A stretch of 64,000 nucleotides of DNA from Bordetella parapertussis (GCA_945861305.1 CAMATW010000002.1:1-64000); one strand, 5' to 3'. Numbered from the stretch's first letter, positions 48,106 through 57,652 are shown. The notes: generated by a model not told the origin, from the letters alone. Numbers and translations are program-made.

Positions 48106-49104
48106 TCAAAGCTGTCCGGGGACAATTTGCTTTTCAACCCGCACAGCCACATTGGAGCCGCGCGTGCCGATATTGACCCCAAAGGTGGGGACGCCGTTGG
48201 CCAGGAATTGCGCCTGGTCGGGTTTCTTGAAGAAAAGCAAATCGCCCTCCTTCATGTTTCGCAAATGGTAGAGCGAGGTTTTGATTTCGCCCATCATCAC
48301 GCGCACATCGAGTTCGGAGTCGCCAACAGCGACCGCCAAGTCTTCGCGCCAAATTTTGTCGGATTCTTCATTCCCGTCACTGGTGGAGACACGGTTGCGC
48401 AGCAAGTCGCGCAGAGGCTTCAAAGTGGCGTAGGGGTAGACCAAATCCATGAAACCTTTGCCGCCCGACGCGGTCGCTTCAGCGTCAAAGCGTGTCAGCA
48501 CCACCAAGTCGTTTTCGTCGGCAATTTGCGCAAACTGTGGGTTGATCTCGGCACTGACTTGTTCGCAGTTGATTTCCAAGATTGGCGCCCAAGCGTCTTT
48601 AAGCGAGCGGAAAAACACGCTGAGAATGATATGAATGATGCGGTTTTCGGTGGCGGTGAACATCCGACCATGTGGCAGGTCGGAGACGCCTTTGCCAAAG
48701 CCGCCAAAAAAGCTGTCCAATGAACTGAACACCACATTGGGGTCGATCATGATGACCGAGTTCCCTCGCAGGGGGCTGATGCGGATGGTGTTCACCGACA
48801 AGGGTGCTTTGAGGGTTTTGATGTAGTCGCCAAATTTCAGGATTTGTACCCGCGTCGGGTTTACTCGTGGCGTGGTGCGCAAGACTTCCAGCAAACCCAA
48901 ACGAAACATTCGGATGAACCGCTCATTGATCATATCGATGGCGGACACATTCACGCCCAGGCTGCTGTTCTCGCTGGCCAGGTCGTGTTTGCGCACCCGG
49001 ACTTTAGTGTTGAAACCGGTGTCCGATTCGAGCGATCCGTCCTTCAAGCCCTCGGCCAAGGCCGTGAGCTCTTCAGGACTGAGTAAGTTGGGTCGGGTTG
49101 CCAT
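48106..49104 (-). CDS. fliM: Flagellar motor switch protein FliM
   Basis: 332 residues. FliM binds CheY-P and connects FliG to FliN. The N-terminal LLSPEELTALAEGL is followed by the middle CheC-like domain (NTIRISPLRGNSVIMIDPNVVFSSLDSFFGG) and a C-terminal SpoA domain (LDVRVMMGEIKTSLYHLRNMKEGDLLFF). It lies 14 bases upstream of fliN. Confidence 0.96.
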   Translation of the reverse strand: MATRPNLLSPEELTALAEGLKDGSLESDTGFNTKVRVRKHDLASENSSLGVNVSAIDMINERFIRMFRLGLLEVLRTTPRVNPTRVQILKFGDYIKTLKAPLSVNTIRISPLRGNSVIMIDPNVVFSSLDSFFGGFGKGVSDLPHGRMFTATENRIIHIILSVFFRSLKDAWAPILEINCEQVSAEINPQFAQIADENDLVVLTRFDAEATASGGKGFMDLVYPYATLKPLRDLLRNRVSTSDGNEESDKIWREDLAVAVGDSELDVRVMMGEIKTSLYHLRNMKEGDLLFFKKPDQAQFLANGVPTFGVNIGTRGSNVAVRVEKQIVPGQL

Positions 49105-49111
49105 GGGAGGT

Positions 49112-49699
49112 TTATTGCATCACAAAGGATGTGAACATGACTTCTTCGATACCGCCAAAGTCCTCGTATTCTTCAAGCATAGAGTTCATGATGTCTTTGA
49201 GTTTGACAGCAAGCTCTTTGCGAAAGTCGGGCTTGCTGACTTCGGCCTCGGTGGATTGACGCATGATGTCGAGCATGGCTGAGCGAAGTGCGAACTCATG
49301 CTTTTTGATGTTGTCAAACACACGTGTGTCGTAGTGGGTCATTACAGCGAGTTGCACCACCATGACTTTCTTGGAGCCGGTGATGTTGGTCATCAGTTCT
49401 TTTTCAATTTGAAAATAGTTCTTTTCAAAGCGGGTGGCTTCGGGCGCTTCTTTTTTTAGCTTTGAAGGCGCTTCATCTTTGGCTTTCGTTGCCGCTGCTT
49501 CTAGCTCTTCGAGTTTGTCCATGGCGGCGAGTTCAGCTTTTTTCTCATAAAAACCTGAGAAGTACAAAGTGCCAAAGGCCACGGCAACCACCACAACGAT
49601 GGCCACCACCGCGATACCTGCGATCAGCAATATCGGTTTTTTCTTTTTCGGTTCTTCTGAACCCTCTGCAGGGCTTGCTTCAGGTGCTGCTGTTGCCAT
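49112..49699 (-). CDS. fliL: Flagellar basal body-associated protein FliL
   Basis: 195 residues. One membrane helix (about residues 22-48, PILLIAGIAVVAIVVVVAVAF) with a Glu/Lys-rich linker and a periplasmic stomatin-like FliL domain (MTNITGSKKVMVVQLAVMTHYD, KKHEFALRSAMLDIMRQ). FliL surrounds the stator units and modulates motor torque. Between fliK and fliM. Confidence 0.94.
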   Translation of the reverse strand: MATAAPEASPAEGSEEPKKKKPILLIAGIAVVAIVVVVAVAFGTLYFSGFYEKKAELAAMDKLEELEAAATKAKDEAPSKLKKEAPEATRFEKNYFQIEKELMTNITGSKKVMVVQLAVMTHYDTRVFDNIKKHEFALRSAMLDIMRQSTEAEVSKPDFRKELAVKLKDIMNSMLEEYEDFGGIEEVMFTSFVMQ

Positions 49700-49728
49700 G
49701 ATTTACTCCTCTTTCGTTCATTGTGTCG

Positions 49729-51489
49729 TCATGCAAAAGTGTCAAACAAAGCACTGTTGCTGTGACGCGCTGGTGTTGCTGCGTTTTCTTCTTCGCCCAC
49801 GCCGTTTGCGCCGAGTGTGACACGATTGTCCCCTGCGGCTTGGCGTTGGCCAGATTGTCCGAAGCCACCTTGCGACGACTGACGGTTATCCTGTCCTACC
49901 GAAACATATGCATTGTTCATGCCAAGTTCAGCCAAAGCCTCCTTCAAGCGCGTGCTGCCATTTTGAATCAAGTCTTTGGTCAAGCCGTTTTCGGCTTGGA
50001 ACTGAGCGCTTAATTGTCCATCACGCATTTCAAGTTGTACATCGACCAAGCCCAAACTGGCGGGCTTGAGGGCGAATTTCATCTTCCATTCACCAGCGTT
50101 CAATTGGTCATTCATGCGACTGGCCAACTCGGTGGCTAATTTTTGACTGAGTTTTTCAAAGGTCTGCGCCATGTCAGGGTGGGTTTTCAAGGTCTGGGCG
50201 GGGGAGGCGCTGCTTGGCGAAGCACTTCGGTTGCTTGCCACGCCACTGCCTGAGGTGCCTTCTTTCGAAGTACTGCTGTCATCCAAGGCGCTGAGCTTGT
50301 CGAATTCTTCGTTCAAGCGGTCAATGTCTTCTGGGCGCAAATCCGCGTCCATCATGGACAACACTGCCAAGGTGCTGATGTTGTCTGGCGTGTCGCTGGC
50401 TTGTGCAACGACTGCCTGAGCTAAGTTGGTGCTCGGGTTGAGCTGTTTGTTTGCTGCCAAGTCGGCGGAGGCTGAACTCCACTGGACTTCCAAGCCGATG
50501 GGCTTCATGTCTTCGGTCATCACATCGCTGTTGGCCAAGGTGGTGACTTCGGGCGCAACAGGCAAGGCTTGTCTAAGTACGGCCTGGGCTCCAAGAGCGG
50601 CTTGGGCGGGGGTGCTCAAGGGGTTTAAGGCCGTGGGGCCAGTAGCCTCGAGAGATGGTGCAGCGCCTGTAAGGGGATTGCTCAGGACCATGCCGGGCAA
50701 GTTGTTCATGGCCAAAATTTGTTGGGTGGTCGCTGCTGGCGCAATGGCGACTGCTTCAGCAGCAGCGTCATCTCCCAATAAGGCTTTGATTTGTGAAGGG
50801 TCTAAGCCCATGGCCAAAGCGAAATCGGTCAAGCTTTTTTCGCTGGTTGCTGGTTGGGTCACGGTGATGATCTCAACTTCAGGGCTCAGGGTAATCGACT
50901 GCAAGACTTGGCCCTCTTGGGACGCCAATGCCTTGGCTTCGGCAGCTTTTTCGTCTATTGAGTCTAAGCTCTGGGCTTTTTGCGATGCAAGTTCATCAGG
51001 CTGGCTGACCCTTTGCGTGGCAGTGTCTGCTTGGTAGCTTGGCTGAGCCGTATCCTTGGCAGCAGCTTTCGGATTGTGGCGTTCGGCCTTAGCCACGTTA
51101 GATTTCGTATCGTGGGGCTGGGCTGGTGGCAGATGTTTGGCGAAATGCCCGCCTGGTGCAAGCACACCCATGCCTTTAGAACCCGGTGTTTTGGCGCGTA
51201 AATATTGATTTGGATGAAAAGCTTGGCGCAAAGCTTGCTGCTCCAGCATGCCCTTGGTGGCAGTGGATGTTTGGCCTTGTTTAGCGAGTTTGTCCGCGCT
51301 GTCAGCGGCAAGCTCTTGCCGTTGCGGTGTCTGCAGCGAAGCAATTTGTTGGCGCAAGAACGCGGCAAAGTCCTCGCCCGACTGGGTGCCTGAGGAGGGG
51401 CGTGACAATACCCCACCGAGATTATTTGCCTCGGTGGAGACGGGGTTGGCGCTAGGCGCTAGGCCTGAATTCAATGCAGATAAGTTCAT
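49729..51489 (-). CDS. fliK: Flagellar hook-length control protein FliK
   Basis: 586 residues. The long N-terminal and central part is low-complexity Ala/Ser/Gln-rich, as in export-substrate rulers. The C-terminal Flg_hook domain (WKMKFALKPASLGLVDVQLEMRDGQLSAQFQAEN, near residue 460) interacts with FlhB to switch export specificity. First gene of the leftward flagellar group, behind a sigma-54 promoter. Confidence 0.92.
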   Translation of the reverse strand: MNLSALNSGLAPSANPVSTEANNLGGVLSRPSSGTQSGEDFAAFLRQQIASLQTPQRQELAADSADKLAKQGQTSTATKGMLEQQALRQAFHPNQYLRAKTPGSKGMGVLAPGGHFAKHLPPAQPHDTKSNVAKAERHNPKAAAKDTAQPSYQADTATQRVSQPDELASQKAQSLDSIDEKAAEAKALASQEGQVLQSITLSPEVEIITVTQPATSEKSLTDFALAMGLDPSQIKALLGDDAAAEAVAIAPAATTQQILAMNNLPGMVLSNPLTGAAPSLEATGPTALNPLSTPAQAALGAQAVLRQALPVAPEVTTLANSDVMTEDMKPIGLEVQWSSASADLAANKQLNPSTNLAQAVVAQASDTPDNISTLAVLSMMDADLRPEDIDRLNEEFDKLSALDDSSTSKEGTSGSGVASNRSASPSSASPAQTLKTHPDMAQTFEKLSQKLATELASRMNDQLNAGEWKMKFALKPASLGLVDVQLEMRDGQLSAQFQAENGLTKDLIQNGSTRLKEALAELGMNNAYVSVGQDNRQSSQGGFGQSGQRQAAGDNRVTLGANGVGEEENAATPARHSNSALFDTFA

Positions 51490-51526
51490 ATCCGTTCAAT
51501 GCTTCCCATAAAAGACAGAGCATTTA

Positions 51527-51542
51527 AGCAAGAACCGTGACA
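51527..51542 (-). promoter_or_regulatory. Sigma-54 promoter for fliKLMN
   Basis: On the minus strand TGTCACG-GTTC-TTGCT agrees with TGGCACG-N4-TTGCW at every position but one (G to T in the -24 GG). It lies about 40 bases before the fliK ATG. Confidence 0.65.
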
Positions 51543-51602
51543 GGCCAAGGTTTGCCGGTCGCCCCCAAACCCCCGTGTCAAGCCAAGGCAGATACAAGAA
51601 GC

Positions 51603-51618
51603 TGGCACATGGCTTGCT
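51603..51618 (+). promoter_or_regulatory. Sigma-54 promoter for flhA operon
   Basis: TGGCAC-N5-TTGCT, with GG (51604-51605) and GC (51616-51617) separated by exactly 10 bases, matches the -24/-12 consensus. It lies 75 bases before the flhA ATG and 60 bases from the divergent fliK site. Confidence 0.75.
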
Positions 51619-51692
51619 TCATCTCCTTGAGGGCGTTGAAAAACGCTTGGAAAAATAACCCTTAATGCTTCAAAAACTGTGACAAAACGACC

Positions 51693-53795
51693 ATGAGCAC
51701 CTTAAGCCTGTCAACGATTCGACAGAACTTGACCAAGTTTGACTACACCGGATTGGGTATTCCCGTCTTGGTGCTGTTGATCATGGCCATGTTGGTATTG
51801 CCATTACCGCCGCTTTTATTGGACTTTTTGTTTACATTCAATATTGTCATCAGCTTGGTCATCATCATGATCGCCATCAGCACCCGCAAACCGCTGGAGT
51901 TCTCATCCTTCCCTACTATCTTGTTGTTTGCCACCATGTTGCGACTGGCCTTGAACGTGGCCTCTACCCGCGTGATCTTGGTCGATGGCCATACCGGCCA
52001 CGACGCCGCAGGCAAAGTGGTGGCAGCTTTTGGTGAGTTTGTGATTGCAGGTAACTATGTAGTGGGTTTCATCATTTTTGCGATTTTGATGATCATCAAC
52101 TTTATCGTGGTGACCAAAGGTGCGGGCCGTGTGTCTGAAGTGAACGCCCGTTTTACCTTGGACGCCATGCCAGGCAAACAAATGTCTATCGACGCTGACT
52201 TAAACGCTGGCGTGATTGACCAACCCACAGCCCAAAAGCGCCGCGCCGAGTTGTCCCAAGAGTCCGACTTCTTCGGTGCCATGGACGGTGCTTCCAAATT
52301 CGTCAGCGGCGACGCCATCGCGGGCATATTGATTTTGTTGATCAACTTGATTGGTGGCTTGGCGATTGGCGTGATTCAGCACAATTTGTCGGTCTCAGAA
52401 GCTGGCAAGATTTACACCTTGCTCTCCATCGGTGATGGCTTGGTGGCACAAATTCCTTCGCTGCTGTTGTCTTTGGCAACCGCCATCATCGTGACACGTG
52501 TGACCACCTCGGAGTCCATTTCCGAGCAAGCGCACACCCAGTTGGCCAACCCAGCGGCTTTGTTTATTTCCGCCATCATCCTGACGGCCTTGGGCTTGGT
52601 CCCTGGAATGCCTCACCTGATGTTCATCACCTTGGCAGCCGCTACCGCTGGTTTGGGCTTGTTGGTGATTCGCAGCGAGGTCGATGAGGAGGCTGTTCAA
52701 GTGGCCGAGGCGCAAGCCGCTGCCAGCACTGAGTCCACCAAAGACTTGGATTGGGACGACGTTGACCAGGTGGACCTGATTGGCTTGGAAATCGGTTACG
52801 GGTTGATTCCTTTGGTAAACGTCGAAACCGGTGGCGAATTGATGAGCCGTGTCAAAGGCGTGCGCAAAAAATTGTCTGCAGAGCTTGGCTTTTTGGTGCA
52901 ACCCGTTCGCATTCGCGACGACTTGAATATCGATCCCGACTCTTACAACATCGTGCTCAAAGGCGTGGTGCGTGGCAAAGGCGATATCAAAGTGGGCCGT
53001 GAATTGGCCATCAACCCAGGCCAGGTGTATGGCGAACTGCAAGGTACGCCTACCCGCGAACCCGCGTTTGGTTTGGAAGCCGTGTGGATAGAGTCTTCAC
53101 AACGCGATTTGGCCCGTACCTTGGGCTACACCGTGGTTGACGCCAGCACCGCCATCGCCACCCATTTGAATAAAGTGTTACGCGAAAACTCCGCCGATCT
53201 GCTCAGCCACGACGAGGTTCAGCAGTTGCTCGACAAGTTGGCTGCCAAGTCGCCCAAACTGGTGGAAGAGTTGGTGCCTGGCAAGCTGTCACTGGGTGTG
53301 GTCACCCGCGTGCTGCAACATTTGTTGAACGAAGGCGTGTCGATTCGCGACATGCGCTCTATCGCCGAATCTCTTACCGAGGCAAGTGCTCGCAGCACCG
53401 ACCCCGAGCAGCTCGCGGCTTATGTGCGTCCCAAGCTCGGTCGCATGATCATGCAAAGCTTGGTCGACGAGTCCAGCAATTTATCCGTGATGACTTTGGA
53501 GCCTGGCTTGGAGCAATTGCTGCACAACGTGTTGCAGCAAAGCCAGCCCGGTCAGCCCGTGGTTCTAGAGCCCAGTTTGGCTGAAAACCTGTTCAATGCG
53601 CTGCGCATGGGTGCGCGAGCCATGGAAGACGAAGGCCATGCCGCTGTCTTGGTGGTCTCGCCGCTGATTCGCAGTTGGCTGTCCAAGGCTGTGCGTTTTC
53701 GCGTCAGCGATTTGACGGTTTTGTCCTACAGCGAAATTCCAGATGACCAAGCGGTCAAAGTGATTCACACAGTGAACGCTACCAACCGCGACTGA
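51693..53795 (+). CDS. flhA: Flagellar export apparatus protein FlhA
   Basis: 700 residues. Inner-membrane core of the flagellar type III export gate. Eight or so helices in the first 330 residues (LLIMAMLVLPLPPLLLDFLF, FPTILLFATMLRLALNVASTR), the FHIPEP-type loop (KGAGRVSEVNARFTLDAMPGKQMSIDADL), then the cytoplasmic nonameric-ring domain. Complete. flhB is not adjacent. First gene of the rightward flhA-flhF-flhG-fliA group. Confidence 0.97.
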   Translation: MSTLSLSTIRQNLTKFDYTGLGIPVLVLLIMAMLVLPLPPLLLDFLFTFNIVISLVIIMIAISTRKPLEFSSFPTILLFATMLRLALNVASTRVILVDGHTGHDAAGKVVAAFGEFVIAGNYVVGFIIFAILMIINFIVVTKGAGRVSEVNARFTLDAMPGKQMSIDADLNAGVIDQPTAQKRRAELSQESDFFGAMDGASKFVSGDAIAGILILLINLIGGLAIGVIQHNLSVSEAGKIYTLLSIGDGLVAQIPSLLLSLATAIIVTRVTTSESISEQAHTQLANPAALFISAIILTALGLVPGMPHLMFITLAAATAGLGLLVIRSEVDEEAVQVAEAQAAASTESTKDLDWDDVDQVDLIGLEIGYGLIPLVNVETGGELMSRVKGVRKKLSAELGFLVQPVRIRDDLNIDPDSYNIVLKGVVRGKGDIKVGRELAINPGQVYGELQGTPTREPAFGLEAVWIESSQRDLARTLGYTVVDASTAIATHLNKVLRENSADLLSHDEVQQLLDKLAAKSPKLVEELVPGKLSLGVVTRVLQHLLNEGVSIRDMRSIAESLTEASARSTDPEQLAAYVRPKLGRMIMQSLVDESSNLSVMTLEPGLEQLLHNVLQQSQPGQPVVLEPSLAENLFNALRMGARAMEDEGHAAVLVVSPLIRSWLSKAVRFRVSDLTVLSYSEIPDDQAVKVIHTVNATNRD

Positions 53796-53829
53796 TCACC
53801 ACCCTTTTATTTGACCAACGAGAAACACC

Positions 53830-55287
53830 ATGGAACTCAAGCGAATCATTGCCCGTGACACCCGGGCGGCCAACGAAAAGGCAGTTGCCTTGTACGGCCC
53901 CGACGTGCTTGTCATCTCTACCAGCAAGGTGAGAGGCAAAACCGAGTTGATCGTTGCGGTCGATGTCGAACCCATGAACGCCGAGGTCGCTTTGGCTGAG
54001 ACCTTTGTGCCTACCGAGAAAACCTACAGTTTGTCTGCCACGCCTAGCAGCGATGAAGCGCCCTTGATGCAAGAGGAGCCAGCCAGCTTTGGCAAAGTGC
54101 TCAATGACACCATACAAAAACGCCCAGCCAAACCGACCAAGGATGATGTCCCCGGTTTTGTGCCTGCCGCCACGCTGAAAAAAGCAGCGCAAGAGAAAAC
54201 TGCATCTATTCAAGAAGAAACCTTGCCAGTGCAAGCGATTGCCCCTACTGCAGCACCAGCATCCGCACAGGAAACCGTCGTGCAACAACCAGCTTTGGCC
54301 TCCACACAGGACATGGCCGAAGAGCGCGACGCCATGCGAGGCCGTGAAATCGTTCAAATGGTGCGCGAAGAACTCGCCACTTTGCGCAAAGAATTCAAGC
54401 TCAGCCAGCAAATGGCGTGGCAAGGCACGGGCTTGGCCCGCAACCTCATGCCTTTACGCAACGCCCTGCAAGAAGCCGCCATTCCCGTGGCTTTGCGTGC
54501 CTTGCTGATTGACAGCATCCAAAGTTTTGAAGACGTCGAGCCAGCCATGGATGAAATCCGCCGCCAGCTTTGCCATTCCATGCAACACAGCAGCGTGACT
54601 GCCCCTGACCAAGGCGTGCATGTGCTCGCGGGTCCTTCCGGTGCAGGCAAATCCTTGATGGTGGCTCGTTTGGCTCAACATGCCAGCATCAACTGGGGCA
54701 GCGAGCAAGTCGCGGTTATCAGTTACAGCGACCAGCGGGCAGGCGCTTGGAACCAAACCCAGTTACTCAGCGCCCAGTCCGGTGTCGATTGCTTCCGTGC
54801 CACCAACGTCACCACCCTGAAACTTTTGCTTGAAGAGCATGGCCAGCGCAAGTTCATCATCATCGATACCCCAGGTGTTCAAATGGCCGAGCGCGTGAGT
54901 GAAATTGCCGCTATCAGCAAAGAGGCACAATTCCACGTGGTTCTTCCCGCCGATGCCTCTCAGTCTTCATTGCGCAGAGTGCTTTCAACCCCGCATATTC
55001 AATGGCAAAGCCTGATGATTTCTAAGTTAGACGAAGCCAGCCAGCCTTGGGCCCTAATTCAGGTGCTGACCGAAGGCCATGTGGGCGTGAGTGGCGCCAG
55101 CCGCGGCGAACGCATCGGCGAATGGACGGTGCAAATGCAGGCCGAAGAATTGGTTACCGTGGCACTGGCGAATTTGTCGCTGGGCTACACCGACGCTCCC
55201 CCAGAAGACATGAGCAGTACGCTGGCCATGGCTTCTGCCAGAATCTCGCGTTTGGCCGCGCAACACACAAGGTCTACCCATGAGTAA
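53830..55287 (+). CDS. flhF: Signal recognition particle-like GTPase FlhF
   Basis: 485 residues. FlhF sets polar flagellar number and position. Basic N-terminus (MELKRIIARDTRAANEKAVALYGPDVLVIST), a low-complexity linker, NG-domain helices near residue 200, and the GTPase with LAGPSGAGKSLMVARLAQ and IIDTPGVQMA. The Asp-Thr-Ala-Gly motif of Ffh is here DTPG. Overlaps flhG by 8 bases. Confidence 0.95.
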   Translation: MELKRIIARDTRAANEKAVALYGPDVLVISTSKVRGKTELIVAVDVEPMNAEVALAETFVPTEKTYSLSATPSSDEAPLMQEEPASFGKVLNDTIQKRPAKPTKDDVPGFVPAATLKKAAQEKTASIQEETLPVQAIAPTAAPASAQETVVQQPALASTQDMAEERDAMRGREIVQMVREELATLRKEFKLSQQMAWQGTGLARNLMPLRNALQEAAIPVALRALLIDSIQSFEDVEPAMDEIRRQLCHSMQHSSVTAPDQGVHVLAGPSGAGKSLMVARLAQHASINWGSEQVAVISYSDQRAGAWNQTQLLSAQSGVDCFRATNVTTLKLLLEEHGQRKFIIIDTPGVQMAERVSEIAAISKEAQFHVVLPADASQSSLRRVLSTPHIQWQSLMISKLDEASQPWALIQVLTEGHVGVSGASRGERIGEWTVQMQAEELVTVALANLSLGYTDAPPEDMSSTLAMASARISRLAAQHTRSTHE

Positions 55288-56107
55288 TAACAAAACCACT
55301 GAGGTCATCGGCATCGCCAGCGGTAAAGGCGGTGTGGGCAAGACCACGGTGTCGATCAACTTGGCAGTTGCTTTGGCCCAGCGTGGCCACGATGTCATGT
55401 TGTTTGACGCTGACTTAGGGTTGGCAAACGCACAAATCGCTTTGGGTGCACGTGCTGAATACAACCTCAGCCATTTTTTAGCAGGTCAAAAAACCCTTGA
55501 AGAAATCACCATCACCACCCGCCAAGGCATTCAGCTCATCCCAGGAGCATCTGGTGTGCAAGAATTGGCTGCGTTGAGCCAGTTGCAAGCGGCCAGCATC
55601 GTGCAGGCATTTAGCAACTTGGGTAAAAAAATTGACTACCTCATTGTCGATGTGGCAGCTGGTATTTCACCGTCGGTGTTAGCGTTTTTGGCGGCTTGCC
55701 AGCGCCGCTTTATCGTGGTGCAAGACGACCCGTCTTCTATCGCTGATGCCTACGGCACCATCAAAGTGCTGACGCAGGAAATGAAGCTGGACGAAATTTA
55801 CTTGGTGCCCAATTTGGTGGATACCCAAACCCAAGGTTGGAAGCTCTATCAGCGTTTGAACGACGTTTGCGTTCGCTTCTTGGGTGAGTCGATTCACTAT
55901 TTGACCTCCATCGAAAACGATGAAATGGTCTTGGCCGCGCTGAAAAAATACCAGTCGGTCATGGAGTTGGCGCCAGGCACAGCTGCTGCGCGTGACTTTC
56001 GCCGTTTGGCCGAGTTATCGACCCAGTTACGAGCCATCGACCATCCCTCGGGTGGCCTGCAGTTTTTCATGGAGCGTTTGCTGCAAAGCAATACGAAGAG
56101 TACATGA
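55280..56107 (+). CDS. flhG: MinD-like ATPase FlhG (FleN)
   Basis: 275 residues. FlhG limits flagellar number and opposes FlhF; in polar flagellates it also restrains the sigma-54 activator. Deviant Walker A SGKGGVGKTTVSINLAVAL, FDADLGLANAQIALGA and DVAAGISPSVLAFLAACQR. The C-terminal membrane helix region is weakly apparent. ATGA overlap with fliA. Confidence 0.94.
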   Translation: MSNNKTTEVIGIASGKGGVGKTTVSINLAVALAQRGHDVMLFDADLGLANAQIALGARAEYNLSHFLAGQKTLEEITITTRQGIQLIPGASGVQELAALSQLQAASIVQAFSNLGKKIDYLIVDVAAGISPSVLAFLAACQRRFIVVQDDPSSIADAYGTIKVLTQEMKLDEIYLVPNLVDTQTQGWKLYQRLNDVCVRFLGESIHYLTSIENDEMVLAALKKYQSVMELAPGTAAARDFRRLAELSTQLRAIDHPSGGLQFFMERLLQSNTKST

Positions 56108-56856
56108 GACCCATATCCCCGATGAAGATGTACCAGCAGTCTCGCCCGCAAGGCGAGGAACTGGTGTTGGCCCACCTTGGCTTGGTCAAGCGCGTGGCTT
56201 TGCACTTGAAGGCCCGCGTACCCGCTTATATGGAACTCGACGAGCTGATTCAGGTCGGCATGATGGGCTTGCTCGAAGCTTCGCGGGTGTTTGACCCGAC
56301 CAAGGGTGTGGATTTTGAAAATTTCGCCCACAGCCGTGTGCGTGGCGCCATGCTCGACGAAGTTCGTCGCTTGTCGTTTTTGCCGCGTTCGGCAGTGGCT
56401 TTCAATAAAGAACACAACCAAAGCCTGCACGTCTTGTCGGCAGAGTTGGGCCGTGCGCCCACCCAAGCTGAAATGGCAGAGTACATGGGCAAGGAGTTGG
56501 ACGATTTCCAAAAAGAGCGTGGCAAAGCCCGTCGCTTTGAAACCTATTCTTTGGAAGTCGTCACCGAAGAGGTGATGAGCATTGCCGATGATGCCTCGCA
56601 CCAACCCGATGTGATGGTGGAAGAGGCCGAATTCATGGATGCTGTGACCAGCGCTATCGGTAAATTGCCTGAGCGCGAACAACTGGTGATGCAGCTTTAT
56701 TACGTGGAAGAGCTCAACCTTAAGGAAATCGGTGAAGTTTTAGAGGTAAGCGAGTCGCGCATCAGTCAGATTTTGTCCTCAGTGGTGAAAAAGTTGCGTG
56801 TTCAGTTGCAAATCGCGCCAGAAGATATTTTCAAAACCTCTAGGAGCGTCTCATGA
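56104..56856 (+). CDS. fliA: Flagellar sigma factor FliA (sigma-28)
   Basis: 250 residues. Region 2 (LVLAHLGLVKRVALHLKARVPAYMELDELIQVGMMGLLEASRVFDPTKG), region 3, and region 4 with helix-turn-helix (LNLKEIGEVLEVSESRISQILSSVV). It directs late flagellar promoters, of which good candidates lie at 57653 and 61372. Overlaps flhG and the next unknown gene by ATGA. The anti-sigma gene flgM is not in the window. Confidence 0.96.
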   Translation: MRPISPMKMYQQSRPQGEELVLAHLGLVKRVALHLKARVPAYMELDELIQVGMMGLLEASRVFDPTKGVDFENFAHSRVRGAMLDEVRRLSFLPRSAVAFNKEHNQSLHVLSAELGRAPTQAEMAEYMGKELDDFQKERGKARRFETYSLEVVTEEVMSIADDASHQPDVMVEEAEFMDAVTSAIGKLPEREQLVMQLYYVEELNLKEIGEVLEVSESRISQILSSVVKKLRVQLQIAPEDIFKTSRSVS

Positions 56857-57650
56857 ACAGCTTCTTTCAACTCTTTTTAGTTTGGGGCGTGTTGTTGGTG
56901 TTTTTGCTCGTTCTATATGTGATCGACAAAGTCAACGTCATTTACCAAGGTTATTCAAGCGCAGAAGTGCCCGCCACTTACGATGATGGTTTGTTTGGCG
57001 AATTGGCTGGCAAAACCCTGTGGGACGCTATGAGCGGCATTCCTTTGCCAGGGGTGGAAGCTAAGCATGTGTCAGATTTGAAGCCGCACTACGAACCCAT
57101 CTTGCGCCAGCACATTGAACAAGTGTTCATGGAAGGCTATAGCCATGGCAAAGCAGGAACTGTGGGCGTGCCTACCAACAACCGCCAAATACCTACGCCC
57201 CGTGGTTCGGTGGTGTCTTGGTTGCCTATGCACCATTTGGCCAGTCTTTACCAAGCTGGTGTCGAATTTTCAACCAGCAAACCCGACGATGTGCTGCGCA
57301 TTCAGCAGTCCTTGGACCAAGTTACCGGCATGATTTACGCCCGCATTGGCTTGGGACTGGGTGAGCCGTATTCCGCCACCTTGTTGATCCATCCTGTGAC
57401 CTCTGATGAAGATGCGATGTTGCCACCTGCGGAGGATGAGCCTGCCGCTGAAGTGCCGCCAAAGGCTGCCCCCGCCTTGCCCGCGATGGCGATGGCTGCC
57501 AGCGTGGAGCCCAGCGGCGAGGTATTAGAGCCCGATTTGTCGCAGCTCAACAACAACAGCCGCCAAACTTCAGACCTGCAAGAACAAGCGGTGCAAGTGT
57601 CTGTTTCTGAAACCACAAGCGAAGAAAAGGCGGTACCCGTTGCTGCCTGA
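56853..57650 (+). CDS. Unknown membrane protein in the flagellar operon
   Basis: 265 residues. One N-terminal membrane helix (about residues 4-24, FFQLFLVWGVLLVFLLVLYVI), then a soluble domain of about 160 residues (GLFGELAGKTLWDAMSGIPLPGVEAKHVSDLKPHYEPILRQHIEQVFMEGY) and an Ala/Pro/Glu-rich C-terminal tail. ATG overlaps the fliA stop and has AGGAG at 56842-56846, so it is translated with fliA. I recognise no family. Its position between fliA and fliS suggests a flagellar role. Confidence 0.8.
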   Translation: MNSFFQLFLVWGVLLVFLLVLYVIDKVNVIYQGYSSAEVPATYDDGLFGELAGKTLWDAMSGIPLPGVEAKHVSDLKPHYEPILRQHIEQVFMEGYSHGKAGTVGVPTNNRQIPTPRGSVVSWLPMHHLASLYQAGVEFSTSKPDDVLRIQQSLDQVTGMIYARIGLGLGEPYSATLLIHPVTSDEDAMLPPAEDEPAAEVPPKAAPALPAMAMAASVEPSGEVLEPDLSQLNNNSRQTSDLQEQAVQVSVSETTSEEKAVPVAA

Positions 57651-57652
57651 TC

